NCBI GenBank assembly: GCA_009829735.1
Contig: CM020618.1
Coordinates: 9,267,119 to 9,331,118 of the forward strand
From: Pyropia yezoensis
Lineage: Eukaryota; Rhodophyta; Bangiophyceae; Bangiales; Bangiaceae
DNA: 64,000 nucleotides
Direction: 5' to 3'
Shown here: positions 11,001-21,505 of the stretch, piece after piece
How the letters are laid out: each line of letters opens with the position of its first letter
Position numbering within the stretch: position 1 is the stretch's first letter
The notes under the pieces: model-generated
What the model was told of the DNA's origin: nothing
What the model saw: only the letters and a program-made list of their open reading frames with translations
Database searches by the model: none
Translations under genes and position numbers: made by a program

Positions 11001-11412
11001 CCCAACTGGGGGTAAGTTGGTATTCCAGACGAAGGGGCCGTACCAATTCCTTCGTACTGATGGGCGGCGCTTCACCATCGAAAGTGACGATGTGGTCCGC
11101 ACAGTGAACGGACAGGATGTGGTCAAAGTTGCACCACCGCCTGCAGGCGACCCAGTTTGGGCGCGTGCGTTGGAAGCGTGGCGCCTCCCCTCACTGCCTG
11201 CGGCCAAGCAGGGCCCGCAGGAGTACGTGTCCGATAAGTTCATCGACCACGGCTGGGATGAGGACACTGACCGCCTCATGTTGAGGGTGCGTTGGTTTGG
11301 CTACAAAGCCAAGGATGATACGTGGGAGTATGTGGAGGACCTTCCCGCTGAGAAGGTCCGGGCCTACTGTGCCCGGAATGAGATAGACCCTTACAGCCCT
11401 CCCTCAACGTGA
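8092..11412 (+). CDS. Reverse transcriptase-RNase H-integrase-chromodomain polyprotein of element B
   Basis: A long open frame of about 1106 residues; 8092 is only the first GTG after a stop at 8059. The RT domain spans residues about 130-350 with the YLDD catalytic box at 303-306. RNase H follows with its acidic residues in DVDAS, TELE, CDHRAL and ALADGLSR. The integrase has an HHCC zinc-binding N-terminus, then D744, D804 and E840, giving the classic 35-residue D-E spacing. The C-terminus is a chromodomain (about 1042-1095, with the aromatic stretch LRVRWFGYK), which places the element among chromoviruses and probably targets integration to modified chromatin. There are no internal stops. 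It converges on the antisense ORF, with 111 bp between their stop codons. Confidence 0.95.
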   Translation: MAHVDVETDYTGNGLVHPRPRLARKHQVHVALGTMESKAGVPWRIQVMNLSSSPKYFKSGAKFGYIDQHEGPVVAVTLNAGASSDPKSGKEKHQAKSAASPRPHVNMAGVPPRLRIQVERLLDQCNKLWDGQLGLMRATQHRIELKPGAPPIRQQPYRGGSRSRALVKEQVARMEALDVIEASNAEWASPVVIVPKDDGTPRFCIDYRKLDESTVKDSYPLPTMDDCLDSLGEANVFSTLDCNAGYWQIPIAPEDGHKTSFTCYCGTYQCKRPPFGLCNAPATFQRAMDMILAGVRWQICLVYLDDIIVFSRSPEEHIGHLGQVFKLLADAGVSLKASKCHLFTQEVEYLGHVVRPGRLSVNEKNLRAIRKAQYPRTQTQMRSFLGMCNVYRRFTKGFAKVAKPLNELVSSTLPKNLLPPSRVEQESFETLRDLLLKPPILAIPRLGGHYILDVDASYDQLGCVLLQQQPDKEYLPVGYFSKGLNSAEKNYGVTELEGLAVVWAVTSLRHYLEGEKFLIRCDHRALQFIFKTDCTNTRLNRWRVRLAPFNFDIEYRPGRQHALADGLSRVPTEGLDTNPVDEDIPIVGVVTHSGQVLNPEAPGNNKYLPLSLDEVVKAQAEDPFCKSQRDTLDTVAETRFFLGDDGLLMRRGVFQGTEQLVVPASLKDSILEREHNAPTGGHLESSTLFQTLRTRYYRPSMVVDIYSWVAACTSCAQNRLMERRPTTAMLLFPAKEPFAALAMDILGPLPVTEEGNKYLLVTCDRFTKLTRAIPLAEITAMSVVSAFLDHWVAAYGIPDSTLSDNGPQFASVLFQGVLDMLGVRANYATPYHPQTNGQVERFNKTIVRQLRHYVSEHVKTWDHYISILTTAYNSQVHSSTGEVPLAFVTPRRVRSIAVRRPLPTREDGGRTPTPTESKAEFAARLKNLIPKVRAEMDKAQKRYKRTFDRKVRNAKHVPEQGDWVLVHSHTPTGGKLVFQTKGPYQFLRTDGRRFTIESDDVVRTVNGQDVVKVAPPPAGDPVWARALEAWRLPSLPAAKQGPQEYVSDKFIDHGWDEDTDRLMLRVRWFGYKAKDDTWEYVEDLPAEKVRAYCARNEIDPYSPPST

Positions 11413-11523
11413 GGGAAGGCCGAGCAACAGTGCCAAGAGAGTGCTTCAAGTCAAAGTGGTACGCAGAGTGGCTTTTAACTACAGCCCTAACCCTCACACT
11501 CTCACAACAAAGGCAGCTGCCAA

Positions 11524-13698
11524 CTAGGCATGCATGCTAGACTCTCCAGCCCCACGACCCTCGCCCTCACGTGGAGGCGAGCGGCGAGGCCCCCGGCGAT
11601 AACGCTCCCCACCAGTCGGGGGGGCCGGCGGCTCCGAGTCGGACCCGTTGCGCCCCTCACGGTCGCGCAAGTGGCGACGACCGCAGCTGCTCTTCTGCTT
11701 AGTCTTGCGCGCAGGTTGGCGACGCAGACGCCGGACCGACTCCGACTCTGACGGAGTCGAGGACTCCGAGACGGAGTAAGACAACTCGTCTTCCGACACG
11801 GAGGGAGAGCGCCGCGAGCGTCGGCGACGACGGCGAGGAGGCGAGTATGCCCGGCTCGCACGACGTTTGCCACGCCCAAGTGGGGCTGGATGGGGCATAA
11901 TAGCCCCAATGCGAGCCAACTCGGCCGTCATAAACTCCGCCACCGACTCGCAACTCGCGGTCGCCACTGCAGTACGCACGCGCTCCTCAAGTTGAGGAGT
12001 CTCGGAAGTTTGAAGGGTTGCGGTCGACGCGGCCAACCAGGAAATGGTACGCACCAACGTGGTGATCATCATCTCTGAGGTTAGAGGCGTGGGCGGTAAT
12101 ACCAACTTGGGGTATACCGTCAGGAGGATGGCCCCCAAGTTGGGGGACACCGGGGTGGACGACTCAACGGCCACGCTAATCGGGATGTCCCCGTGCGGCT
12201 GGTACGGGACAGGAGGAAGCGGAGGGGCACGCCGAGTTGGCGGGACCCGGGTGTAACTGCGACCCCGACTTGGGGCCCCCGCAGTGGGTTGAGTCATATG
12301 GTCATCATGTGAGGGCACGGCCATAACTATGGCCTTGTCCGGGGGTGGCGCAGTGTGGCGATCCACCCCCGGGGCATACGGGTAGTCCCCGATGCCCAAC
12401 CCCTCTCGTAGGACCACACGACCGTCGTGAAGTTCACGAGCGACCCATACGAACTGGCGAAGTGCGCCATCGTCCTTGGGCCCACGAGTGGGGCGGCGCA
12501 ACTTGTGCTCGATGCTCTCCCACTCGATAAACTTGTGGAGGCGGAGCATCTCCTCAAGTAGAGTGAGTTTTCCTGATGAGCACCCCTCAGCGACTAGCTG
12601 AGGGGTGAGCGGTTCCAAACCTTGGATAAGCCGGAGGGGGAGATGTCAGAGCATCCCCCGCCGCTGAACACAAGACACCCAGGTCGACATGACCTCGAGG
12701 AGCCACTGGGTGGCCAACATGGCCCACACCAGGTGATCAGGGCCAGCCGTCAACCTGACGGAGCCGAAGTGGTCAAGCAACCGTGGCAGCAACGCCGGGA
12801 ACCCGTAGAGGACCTCAACTTGAGGCCACCACTCGGGCTTCTTCGGATAGTACTGCTCCTCACTGGCAGCAGACTGCTGAGGAAACTGAAGTTGAGCCGA
12901 GGTCACCAAGTAGGGACCTCGCCGGAAGTCCTTCTCCATCCGCACATCAAAGTGATGAGTGTGCGGATCGGCCTCGTGAAGGTACGGGGGGCGAGTTGCC
13001 ACCGCGTCCCAAGTAAAGGTCGGCAAGTCACCGGGACCCGGGATAGTTCCCCCGCGGTCCACCATGGCCTTGGCCCGCTGTACGTCTTCGACCTCCTCAT
13101 CGTCCAGGAAGGCAAACTGGTCCGTCCTGAAGCCGGCAGGGAACCCGACCCTACGGGGATACTTCTCCCCTAGGCGGTCCCATACGCGACCTATGGCTGC
13201 GCCAAGTCGGCCACAGCGAAGAACAGTCAACCCCTCCTCATATAGAGGCCAAGCGGGGTAAAACCATCACCCCAAGGCCTCACGCGGGACAACTTGTCCC
13301 GCTTCCGGGGAGGATCCCGCCGTCAACCCAAAGCCGGGTGACGCGGGAGTCCCATCCCCCGGAGCGATCGCGGAGCCCCCGCCGAAAGTCCCGGCGGGCG
13401 CTGCACCGTAGGGGGTGTCCTCCATACGTTTGTCGAGAGAGTCCGTCTCCACCCCCGGGGTCGCCATGGCTCTCCCCAAGTTGGGGAGAGACGCCCTGGC
13501 TACAGCGGCACGAGACCCGCCTCGAGTTGAGGGGGACTCGGATCGTGGGTAGACGGGTGGCCTCCCCAGCGTGGGGCGGCCCAGTGGAAGGTGAAGGGGA
13601 GGTCGTGGTGATGGTGAAGTGAGAACCGGGGCGAGCAAGCTGCCGAGTGGGAAAGCTTGAGGAGAGGGGCGGTCAACGTGAGCGCCTCCACATCCGCG
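11524..13698 (-). pseudogene. Extra antisense ORF of element B
   Basis: Minus-strand frame between pol and the right LTR. One frame runs from about 13698 to the stop at 11524, broken only by TGA at 13267-13269 and TGA at 12646-12648. Coding-like sequence runs straight through both (for example WFYPAWPLYEEG after the first). The middle part (13104-12684) aligns with the antisense ORF of element A. The C-terminal third is Pro/Ser-rich, with an Arg-rich patch (RRRRRRSRRS, near 11830) that could act as a nuclear localisation or nucleic-acid-binding segment. An upstream TAA at 13699-13701 limits the frame. I recognise no known family, and it resembles neither gag nor pol. Whether the stops are lesions or readthrough sites is unknown, and an antisense promoter would be needed. 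Confidence 0.65.
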
Positions 13699-13792
13699 TT
13701 ACGTACTCAATGGGGGACAGCAAGTCGCGCCCCCAACGCCGAGACGTGCGTTTACGCACCCCCTCACAGGGCCGACCGGGTCGGTCGGAATT

Positions 13793-13805
13793 GAGGAGAG
13801 GGGAG
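13793..13805 (+). promoter_or_regulatory. Polypurine tract of element B
   Basis: GAGGAGAGGGGAG, thirteen purines in a row, abuts the right LTR. This is the expected plus-strand priming site. Confidence 0.85.
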
Positions 13806-14274
13806 TGTAGCAGTATTGACCCCCAGGTACGGGGGCAACACGTGCCATGCAAGGGGCGGCAGGCCACTAGCCTGATCCGTTCCTCCCCCTGCATTTGGGT
13901 CCGTATTCCCTAAGTTTGGGATTGTTAGCTTAGTAGTAAATCCAACTTGGATTTGAGGGTTTTCTGCATTTATCGTCTTGAATTTTCGTGTGGCCCGGTG
14001 GGCAGGTGCTGGGGTGGGAGATTCTGAGTGGCGAGATTCTGAGGGGACCCTGGGGGGATAAGGGGAGGGACAGCGGGGCTTGGCCCTGCGTCCCCGTCCC
14101 GACCAAGAAACTGTTGGACCACACACCATCCTCTTGTTTGTCAGTGGGGGGTTTGCCCCACAACAGGGACAGAGTGTGTGCGACTTGCACTTCTTCCGGT
14201 TCCCCCGACACGGGAGGCAGCCCTTGTACACCGCCCAAACTTGGGTGCCGTGTGTGTAAGTGGTTTTTGCCACA
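13806..14274 (+). repeat. 3' LTR of element B
   Basis: TGTAGCAG...CCACA, 469 bp, a near-identical partner of 4896-5364. The TSD TGGAG follows at 14275-14279. Confidence 0.95.
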
Positions 14275-15291
14275 TGGAGTACCAGGAACTCTTCCAGGAG
14301 ATGATCGACTTCCGGCGTCAAGTCCCAGTGCACGACCGGACCTTCTTGAGCTTGATCACGGACCAGAATATCCCGCGTCGGGATGGCTCGGGAGGTCTTC
14401 CTGCGCCGGCCGCTCTGGATCTTCTGCCGACTGGGCCGCCGGTGCAAGAGTCGGGGTGGGCTGCGGCGGTTGGTCGGGCGTCTGCAGCTGTTCAAGCTCC
14501 TCCGGTTCCTCCTGTTGCACCGGTAGCTTCGCCTTCGCCGTCGCCGGCGCGTGCACACCAGGCCCTTCCTGCACCGGTGCTTCAGGCTCCTCCAGCACCG
14601 CGTTTGCCTGCTGCGGCTCTTTTCGTTGCTCCCAGCGGTACCGTCCGGTCACCCACTACTCCGGCCGCTCCTCCGTACGCAACTTCCACGGCTGGTGGCG
14701 GCTCGGTGCTTACCCTTGAGTTGAGTACTCCTTTTTCCGGCAACGATGGTAGCCGTCCGGGTGTGGCGTCCTCAGGTCGGTTTGAGACTCCAGCGCCGAC
14801 TCCGCGCCTTTCCCGCTTTCGGGTACCCGACTGGTACCTGAGTCAAGGGGGCCCGGCCTGCGACCAGGACGACGTGGGCATAATTGAGGATCAGCTGGGC
14901 CGACTTCCGGTGCAGGTCGAGGGCGTCGGGTCTTTCTTCGTGCTGGGCACGTAATGCCAGCGTCTTGAACGACGTGGTCGACCAGGTGTTTGCTTGGGCG
15001 GACAGCGGCCAGATGTCGGACAGTCCGGTGGTTGGTGAGCTCCTTGCAACCTTGCCCCGGCATGGCTTGGCCCAGCGTTGGTCGGGGACTTTCACGAGTT
15101 TTCAGGAGCGTCAGCGGATGTACATGAAGGAGCGCGAGCGTCCGGCGGCTTCTAGTGCTGCTCCAGTGGCGGAGTATGTTGAGGCGTCTCGGCCGCCTCA
15201 CTACGTCATCCCGTCATCCTCTTGGTCCCGTCGTGCTGCTGACGCGGCGCTGGAGGACGCTCCCGCGGCGCAGCGTGCGGGCCGGGAGTAA
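14275..15291 (+). pseudogene. Extra antisense ORF of element A, second part
   Basis: This continues the frame interrupted by element B: the peptide before the insertion (SQDVE) runs directly into YQELFQEM once one TSD copy is removed. The frame goes on through a Pro/Ala-rich linker (about 14380-14680) to a stop at 14952-14954. Coding-like sequence then resumes in the next frame (NDVVDQVFAWAD, about 14968) to 15291, so a single-base shift near 14945 is likely. The protein therefore ends about 340 bp from the chromodomain of A, in convergent orientation, the same layout as in B. The function is unknown. Confidence 0.55.
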
Positions 15292-15628
15292 CACTTGAGG
15301 GCAAAGAGGGTGAGAGTCCTGGGAGAAGGGAGAAGGGATGAGGCGGAGAGAAGGGTTGCTCGAGCGCGTGCTTGCTTGTCTTCTGGTAGTTCCACGCTCG
15401 TATTACTTGTTTTCCTTGGTACACCCGTTCCCTTTTCTTACTATTCTTGTTCCGCGTCCGTTGCGGCCAAGCTCGCCTCGGCCCGCAAGCCGTGATCAGT
15501 TCCTTCCTTCTCGTCATCCTCCGAGTCCGACCCCAAGATCTTACCAGCTCTGGCTACTGGAGTGCCTTCCATCCCGTTCCGCCGTGTGTAGGTGCAGACT
15601 TCAGCAATGGGCAACCGGTTGGAGGGTT

Positions 15629-16786
15629 TCAGGAATCATCAGCCGGGTTGAAACCGAACCAGCGCACACGCAGGTACAGGCGTCCCTCCATGCAGGCATG
15701 GTCAACGAACTTGACGTAGACGTATTCTGGGCCTTTCTGTCGGGATAACCAGGGAACTGCGGCACGCTTGCGCCGGGTCAGGTCCCGTTTGCTTGGCGGT
15801 GGAGCTCGAGTGACGCGGTTGCTGCTCACCCGTTACGGAGAGCCATCCTCGTCTACGAGGAACGTCCAGCCTTCCGTCCTCAGAATTTCGTAAGGCCCAT
15901 TCGTCTTGGAGTCCAGCTTTCCCTGGGTCTTGCTATGATTGTCCACGAAGACCCAGTCGCCATCACCCAGTTCCTTGTTCTTTTCCCGGACACCCTTGAT
16001 CTAGTCCCGCTTGTATCGCTTCTGGGTCTTCATGATTGACTACTTGACTCGTGGGAGAAGGAGCTTCAGTTGTTCCAGGAAGTCGTCCTTTGCCTTGCGG
16101 CCCGACTTCAGGGCAGGCTGGAGACCGTCCGGTATTCTTTCCAGGGAGAAGTTTGTCAGCCGCCTTGGGGTGACAAAGTCTAGTGGAGCTACTCCTGCTG
16201 TCCGGTAAACACGAGAGTTGTAGGCTAGAGTGAGGAGAGCCAGCAGCTCTTCCCAGTCTTCTTGATGCTCTTCATCGTAGTGCCGAAGCATGTCCGCCAG
16301 GGTCCGGTTGAATCGTACCACTTGGCCATTCGTTTGTGGGTGGTACGTCGTAGTAAACAAGTTCTTGATACCCATCAAGTCAGAGACTCCTTGGAAGAAC
16401 AGGGATGCTAAAGTGGGGACCGTTGTCGATTAAGACGGAGGCCGGAGGGCCATAGGCAGCTATCCAGAACTCGTAGATGGCCGACGTAACGTCCAGGGCC
16501 GTGATGGTTCTTAGCGGGATTGCTCGGGTGAACTTGGAGAACCGGTCACAGATAATGAGCAGGTATAGGTTGCCACTGGATGTCTCAGGTATGGGCCCCA
16601 GGATGTCCATACTCAAGCTTGCAAAGGGTTCCGCCGTCGGAAGCAGGCGTAGCTTAGAAGTCTTATTCCTCTGGGTCAACCGGTTTCTTGCACAGGAGAT
16701 ACAGGCCTCAAGATGCTTGTGGACATCGCTTGCCATGGTTTCCCAGTAGTAGTGTCGCCGCATCGAGGCATACATCCGGTTGATGC
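15629..16786 (-). pseudogene. Integrase and chromodomain relic of element A
   Basis: Read on the minus strand, the integrase is recognisable from the zinc-binding part (HLEACISCARNR) through the first Asp (LSMDILGP), the second Asp (VLIDNGPHF) and the catalytic Glu region (HPQTNGQVVRFN). In the last motif the expected Glu is Val. A frame break lies near 16380. A separate frame at 15829-15629 carries a chromodomain (LRVRWFGFN) that stops early. Nothing before the zinc-binding part is retro-element-like: upstream of 16786 the sequence changes abruptly to a G-rich low-complexity stretch. The integrase matches element B in order and motif spacing but is clearly divergent. Confidence 0.8.
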
Positions 16787-18750
16787 CAGGGGGGCTGCCG
16801 CCGGACGCCCCCCCCCATTCCCCCGCACCCACCACGCCTGACCTCTCACGTCGTTCCCCCTCCCAACCCCCTATCCCTGACACCCCTTCCCCGTTAACTC
16901 GCTGCTGGACGCGTTCGCCGCCACGTTGCCTGGCGACCGTAGCGGCCGCCGACCCCCCCCGACCCCCCCCACCCCCCCCCCCCCCCGGCGTTGCTAGCGA
17001 CGGCAGCGGGGCAAAACGTCGCCGCCACCACTCCCATGCCAATCGTCCCTGCCGCTGCACGCGGCCGCCGCGAAGGTGACTGGCGACGGTGGCAGCCGCG
17101 GTAGCTGGCGACGGGGGCGGCCGCCGACCCCCCACACAGATCTGGGTGGCGGGATGGAGGCGGGAGGCAGAGGGCAGCCACTGTCCATCGCCTCCATAGC
17201 CACAAAAGATGAAACAGGGGGCGCACATGCGGTGGCGGATAGACGCGGTTGCCCTCGAAGAAAATGCAAGAAGACTTTGTAAGTTTCTTCAAAAAACTCC
17301 TCTCAAGTTATGTAGTCGATAAATTCAGAAGAGGTGTCGTCTCTAAGTGCACACGAGTCCAGAAGTACGAGCACGACGGGGAGGTGCTTCCAAGGTACTT
17401 TCGCGCATCCACCAACCAGAACGCGCACGTGTCTCTCGTCTTCGGACGAGTACTTACCTCACAGACAGACAGCGGTATGGCCTGAGACTTGGCATGCGGT
17501 GACATTACGTGTGACTATCTCACGTGACACCGAGCACTTCTGAGGCCTACTTAACAGCTCATAATTACTCGTGTGCGCACCAGGGAATCTTTAGGGAATA
17601 CAGTACCGTCTGAGGAAGCAGGATATCGCCCATTCAGATGAAGTGACCAGACCGCGAGCGCGATTGGACAACAGTGTGAGATGCGCCGTCTCTGCGCCTT
17701 CGAAAGAGTGGTTGTAGTGCACGAAGCAGATGCACGAGAAGTGAGGAAGGACGAAGGGCGGCAGGGCGCGGTCACGGGGGAGCGTGCGGCAGGAGCGCAC
17801 GAATGTAAAGAACGTGAGGGTTGGGACGAGTTGGCGAGGAAGTAACGTAGGCCAGTGGCCTTCATCAGCGCGCGCCGTAAGCTTCTTCTTTCCGTCGCTT
17901 TTTTTCCGCTTTTTCTTCGCTCCGAGCGTTCCGTAGATGTGATTTGGTCAAGCACGTGCAGCACGGCGGTCGAACGGGGCACATCGAGGGAACAGGAAGA
18001 AGTGGCGCTTGTGGGGACCGTGATTGAGCAGGTTTCTGCGAACGATTTCGTGCTTGTGTGGGTGGGAAGGGCTGACGGCACAAAGAAACGGGACGATGGA
18101 TAGAAAGAACCAATCTTTGTCAGGTCAGCGCCTGGGCCGTTAGTGTTCGTTCGCGGCACCAAGTCGATTGTGCCCAGACTTGGTCGCAGAATCGTCCGGA
18201 CCGGGTAGTATGAAATCTCTGAGGGGGGTTCGATGATTCTCAGAGTGTGTCGAGTAAAATATTGAGGCAGGATCCGCTGTTCTGATGGCAACAGAACATA
18301 ATCAGAGTCGAGGGAGAGGCCCTCTGTCGTGAATCAGCTCGGTGGTGAGCGTGGGCGTGGGAAACTGCGTGGACGTGACGGGTTGCCTCGAGGTAGCCCC
18401 TGCCTATTGAGCTTTGGACGAGGTGTGGGGACGTCGCTCAAGCGCGAACCTCCCCGACAACGAGATCTGGCAGCGCCGGAAGAATTTATCGGACGGGTCG
18501 GAAGTGTAATTTCTGCGATGGCGCCGCTCAATGCTCGTAGTGGGCAAGTCCGTTTTGACGGATCCGGAGGCCGCAGGCTTTCCATCTCCAGTCATCCGCA
18601 GCTCGTTCAGAGGTGTGGCTACGAGGCAATTCATGAAGTTTGTATTGCACTGACATGCAGACAAAAACAATGCAGTTCAACGGAAGGCGTGCATTGCAGC
18701 ACAGGAGTCTTGCGAGCAGTAGATGGCGCACTATTGTGAGCTACAGGGGA
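16787..18750. other. Unrelated segment replacing RT/RNase H in element A
   Basis: Between the protease-linker relic and the integrase relic, A should hold about 1.6 kb or more of RT and RNase H. No RT motif is visible in any frame. The first part (16787-17240, plus coordinates) is GC-rich with long C runs (16960-16985); the remainder is of mixed composition. The longest frame, 17551-18291 on the minus strand, is Ser/Arg/Pro-rich and matches nothing I know. No terminal inverted repeats were found at the junctions. It is probably foreign DNA joined in with a deletion. Confidence 0.5.
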
Positions 18751-19373
18751 TTGCAACGATTGCAACCCGTTGAAGGGGCAAAACTCGGAGATGCAACTCA
18801 TCGCGCGTGGTTCCGTTCGCCGACGATGGGCTAAGTATAGCCGGGGTTTCGCCAGAAACTCCTTGCGTCTGTAGATCAGGCATTGACCCAATGTCCGGGT
18901 AGTCATTTGAACCTTGTTTTCCGAGCGATGAGGAAGGAGCACAAATTTGAAGAGTGTCAAGGTACTAGGTGGGATACGGTCCTTCTTGCTCTTGACTACA
19001 CGAACCTTGGTGTCCAGATGCTCCAGCACCGGTGACACGAACCCATGGTTGAATTGCACTTTCCTTCTCCTCGCAGGATACTCTTTACATACTGCTTCTT
19101 GAAGTCCCAGCCTAGGATGAGAGGGACTGAGAGGATCTTGACTACGAGAAAGGGAAAAAACATTGGTTCATTGTTGACAAAGATGGCGACAGTAAGGCGG
19201 CCAAGCGGTCGTAAAGTTTGACCCGAGGCGTCTACAATCTGGGTCTTGGTAGGGGCTCTCCAGGCTTGTCGGCGCCAGCCCGTAGGTAGCAGGTTCTCAG
19301 TGATGACGCTTGGTCCGGCTTCCGTGTCAAACACCGGTGCAACAGCTTGGGGAAGGCTATCCCCCACACACAT
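18751..19373 (-). pseudogene. Protease and linker relic of element A
   Basis: The minus-strand frame 19373-18996 has the retropepsin signature with a change: FDTEAG where DTG is expected, so the active-site Gly is Glu. The second conserved block reads VPLILGWDF. The frame then shifts (about 19030), and the next frame carries the protease-RT linker to about 18750, including an IPPSTLTLF stretch that corresponds to the linker of element B. The relic ends where the unrelated segment begins. It is inactive by both the motif change and the frame break. Confidence 0.7.
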
Positions 19374-19797
19374 ACGAGCATTAATCTTGAGGTTGTCTTT
19401 ACGCAGGTCGAGCAGGGTCCCCTTGAAAAAACAGGGTGTCCAGGCGGCTACCAGTTGAGCAGGTAATTGCCGTCCTTTCTCCCGGCGCGAAAGGGGAGAA
19501 CGGGTAAAAGTACCCTGTCATCGACCATTCGGGAAGACACTTGGGGAGAGCGCCTGCCCTACTCGTTTCCCGAGTACGAGGATTCCTTGGATGTCTCAGT
19601 CTCCAGGTCAAAATCCGTAAGAGCTTCCTTGGTCAGAGCCTCGGTGATGCTCTGCAAAGTTGCCACCCGAATCGCGTGTACCTGTGCCTTTATGCCTTGG
19701 TAGGCGTTCGCCGGTCAGCCCAGTTGACCGCCTTAGCGAACACTAGTCCTTGACGCTTGAGCTTCTCCTTGAGATCCTTAGGGATGGTCGGGCACTG

Positions 19798-21317
19798 CTA
19801 AGACAGGCGGTCCTCCTTCTGGCACAGCCAACAAGACCGGAAACGCTGGTTCTTGACTGTTTTAGGGGCCACCAAGGAAGGCCGCTCCTTGGAGACGAAG
19901 CCACCCCACTTTTCACCTGACGCCACGGGAGAGGTCTCGTCAACAGCCAGTACCGGTACTGGGTTGTCGCCTCCCTTATACTTGTCGGGTTCGGGACGAG
20001 CTCGCGACAACGGCTTGGGAGTCAATACCATGGGGGCCTGGAGTGCCTTGGCGTGCCAGTACTTGCCCTGGGTGTCGGCCTTCAGCTGCTGGAAGCTATG
20101 CTCTTGGTGTTCCTGGTTGTATTTCTCAGCATCAGCTTGAAGATACTCAGGAAGACCTTCGGAGAAGATCATCGTAAGCCTGTCCTCAGGGTCAACGTTG
20201 CCACAAGCCGTGCTCATCTCCCGAACACAGCGGGCGAAGGCCTCTGGAGTCTCTTGTCGTTCCATTGTTGCCCGGTTCAACTTGCCCACTGCCTTGCACA
20301 GGGAGTCCGCGTCAGCGTAGTTGGACAGGAGCCAGTTGACCGCTTCCGGATAGCTACCGACGGTACGCCGGAAGATGTGTCCGGCTGAGTCCGGAAGAAC
20401 TTGCGCGAACCGCTGTTCTGCTTCTCCGGTCATGAAGGTGACCAGAAGGTAGAGTGCCCTTCCCTCGGACACGTCATTGTCGTTACATGCTTTGACAAAC
20501 CGGCGCAGGAAGGCAAAGATAAGCGCCGGCTTCATCCCGGAAAACGTAGGATGTCCCCCGAACCTCGGCTGCATGCGCTGGTTCAGGGATGCCATCTTCT
20601 TGGCCATCCCCCGGGTGTAACCTTGGTCTTGGTCCTCCAGCCGGTAGTTGCCCCAATACGTGACCTCATTCAGGGAGGAGTCTCCAGCTTGGTGGGCAGG
20701 AAAGTCAAACTCGACTAGGCTGCATCGAGTGGGACCAGGGGATGCGTCCCAGTCGTATTCCTCCTCAGATCTGGAGGAACTGGTCTCGCTGGTGCTAGAG
20801 TGACGACGACGACGCCGCCGCCTCCGGCTGCTCCGGTTACTGATCTTGGAGCTCCCCGCCCCATGGGACGCCGCGGGAGGAAAAGCTTGGCCGGTCCCAG
20901 GAGTCGAGGTCTTAGGGAGACCCGTAGAACAAGTCGCAGCGGTGCCTCTGGCACTGCTAGTGCCCACAGGAAGAGGAGTATACACCCAGCTGCCATGTGT
21001 AGGTCCAGGAGTAAACACACCAGGGGGTATCCCTGGAAGTTCAGGAGTAAAAATGGCAGGAGGGAGTCGTCTGCTTCGAGCGGTCTCGAAGCCGTTGACC
21101 CTGGAGTCGCTCCCACAGGAGGGCCAGCCGGAGGAACGGGAGCAGGAGGTACTTGGCCGCCTGTAGACTGCAGCCCGCTACCGGGTGTCGCGCCCAGGTC
21201 TGCTTCGCCCGAAGGGACAACGCCGGGTTGGACACCGTCCCCCGCGGTGACCAGAGATGGGTCAAGGGACGCAGGGTCTACCCCTTCGGGCACCGTCGTG
21301 CCAGGGAGGCTAGCCAT
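19798..21317 (-). pseudogene. Gag relic of element A
   Basis: It starts at 21317 (MASLPG) in the same ACATGGCTAGC context as the gag of B. The N-terminal Pro/Gly-rich part is in one frame to about 21050. The main part, 21018-19798, is in another and includes an Arg run (about 20810) and the capsid region with FAFLRRFVKACNDND (about 20500), which aligns with FEFLRRFKKACDDN in B. The zinc knuckle is damaged: CWLCQKEDRLS has Arg where the His should be, and a TAA at 19798-19800 stops the frame before the final Cys. It is clearly a non-functional copy. Confidence 0.8.
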
Positions 21318-21505
21318 GTTGGTCTCTTGACTTCCACAGTCCAGTTGCCTGCGTGTCCAAAGATCGTCAGACCACGAGAGAGGGGTTGGACAGCCAGGAA
21401 TGGGATTCATGTGAACGGGTGCGAATAAATCCCAAACCACAGAGGAGGACAGAACAGGAGCAACCCAATTACTGCTCCCAAATGTCTCTTCTCTAACACT
21501 CCAAT

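Larger units (their letters stand above)
4896..14274 (+). mobile_element. Element B: Ty3/gypsy chromovirus with antisense extra ORF
   Basis: A structurally complete LTR retrotransposon of 9379 bp. It has 469-bp LTRs (4896-5364, 13806-14274), TSD TGGAG on both sides, a primer-binding site at 5365 and a polypurine tract ending at 13805. On the plus strand it carries gag, protease and RT-RNaseH-integrase-chromodomain. On the minus strand it carries a long ORF between pol and the right LTR. The LTRs differ at about seven positions (about 1.5%), so insertion is fairly recent but not brand new. Frame changes in gag and at the protease/RT junction suggest that this copy is no longer fully functional. 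Confidence 0.95.

Noticed and set aside
17551-18291. 246-residue minus-strand ORF in the segment that replaced the RT of element A
   Set aside because: Ser/Arg/Pro-rich with no motif. It was considered as captured host sequence but cannot be supported.
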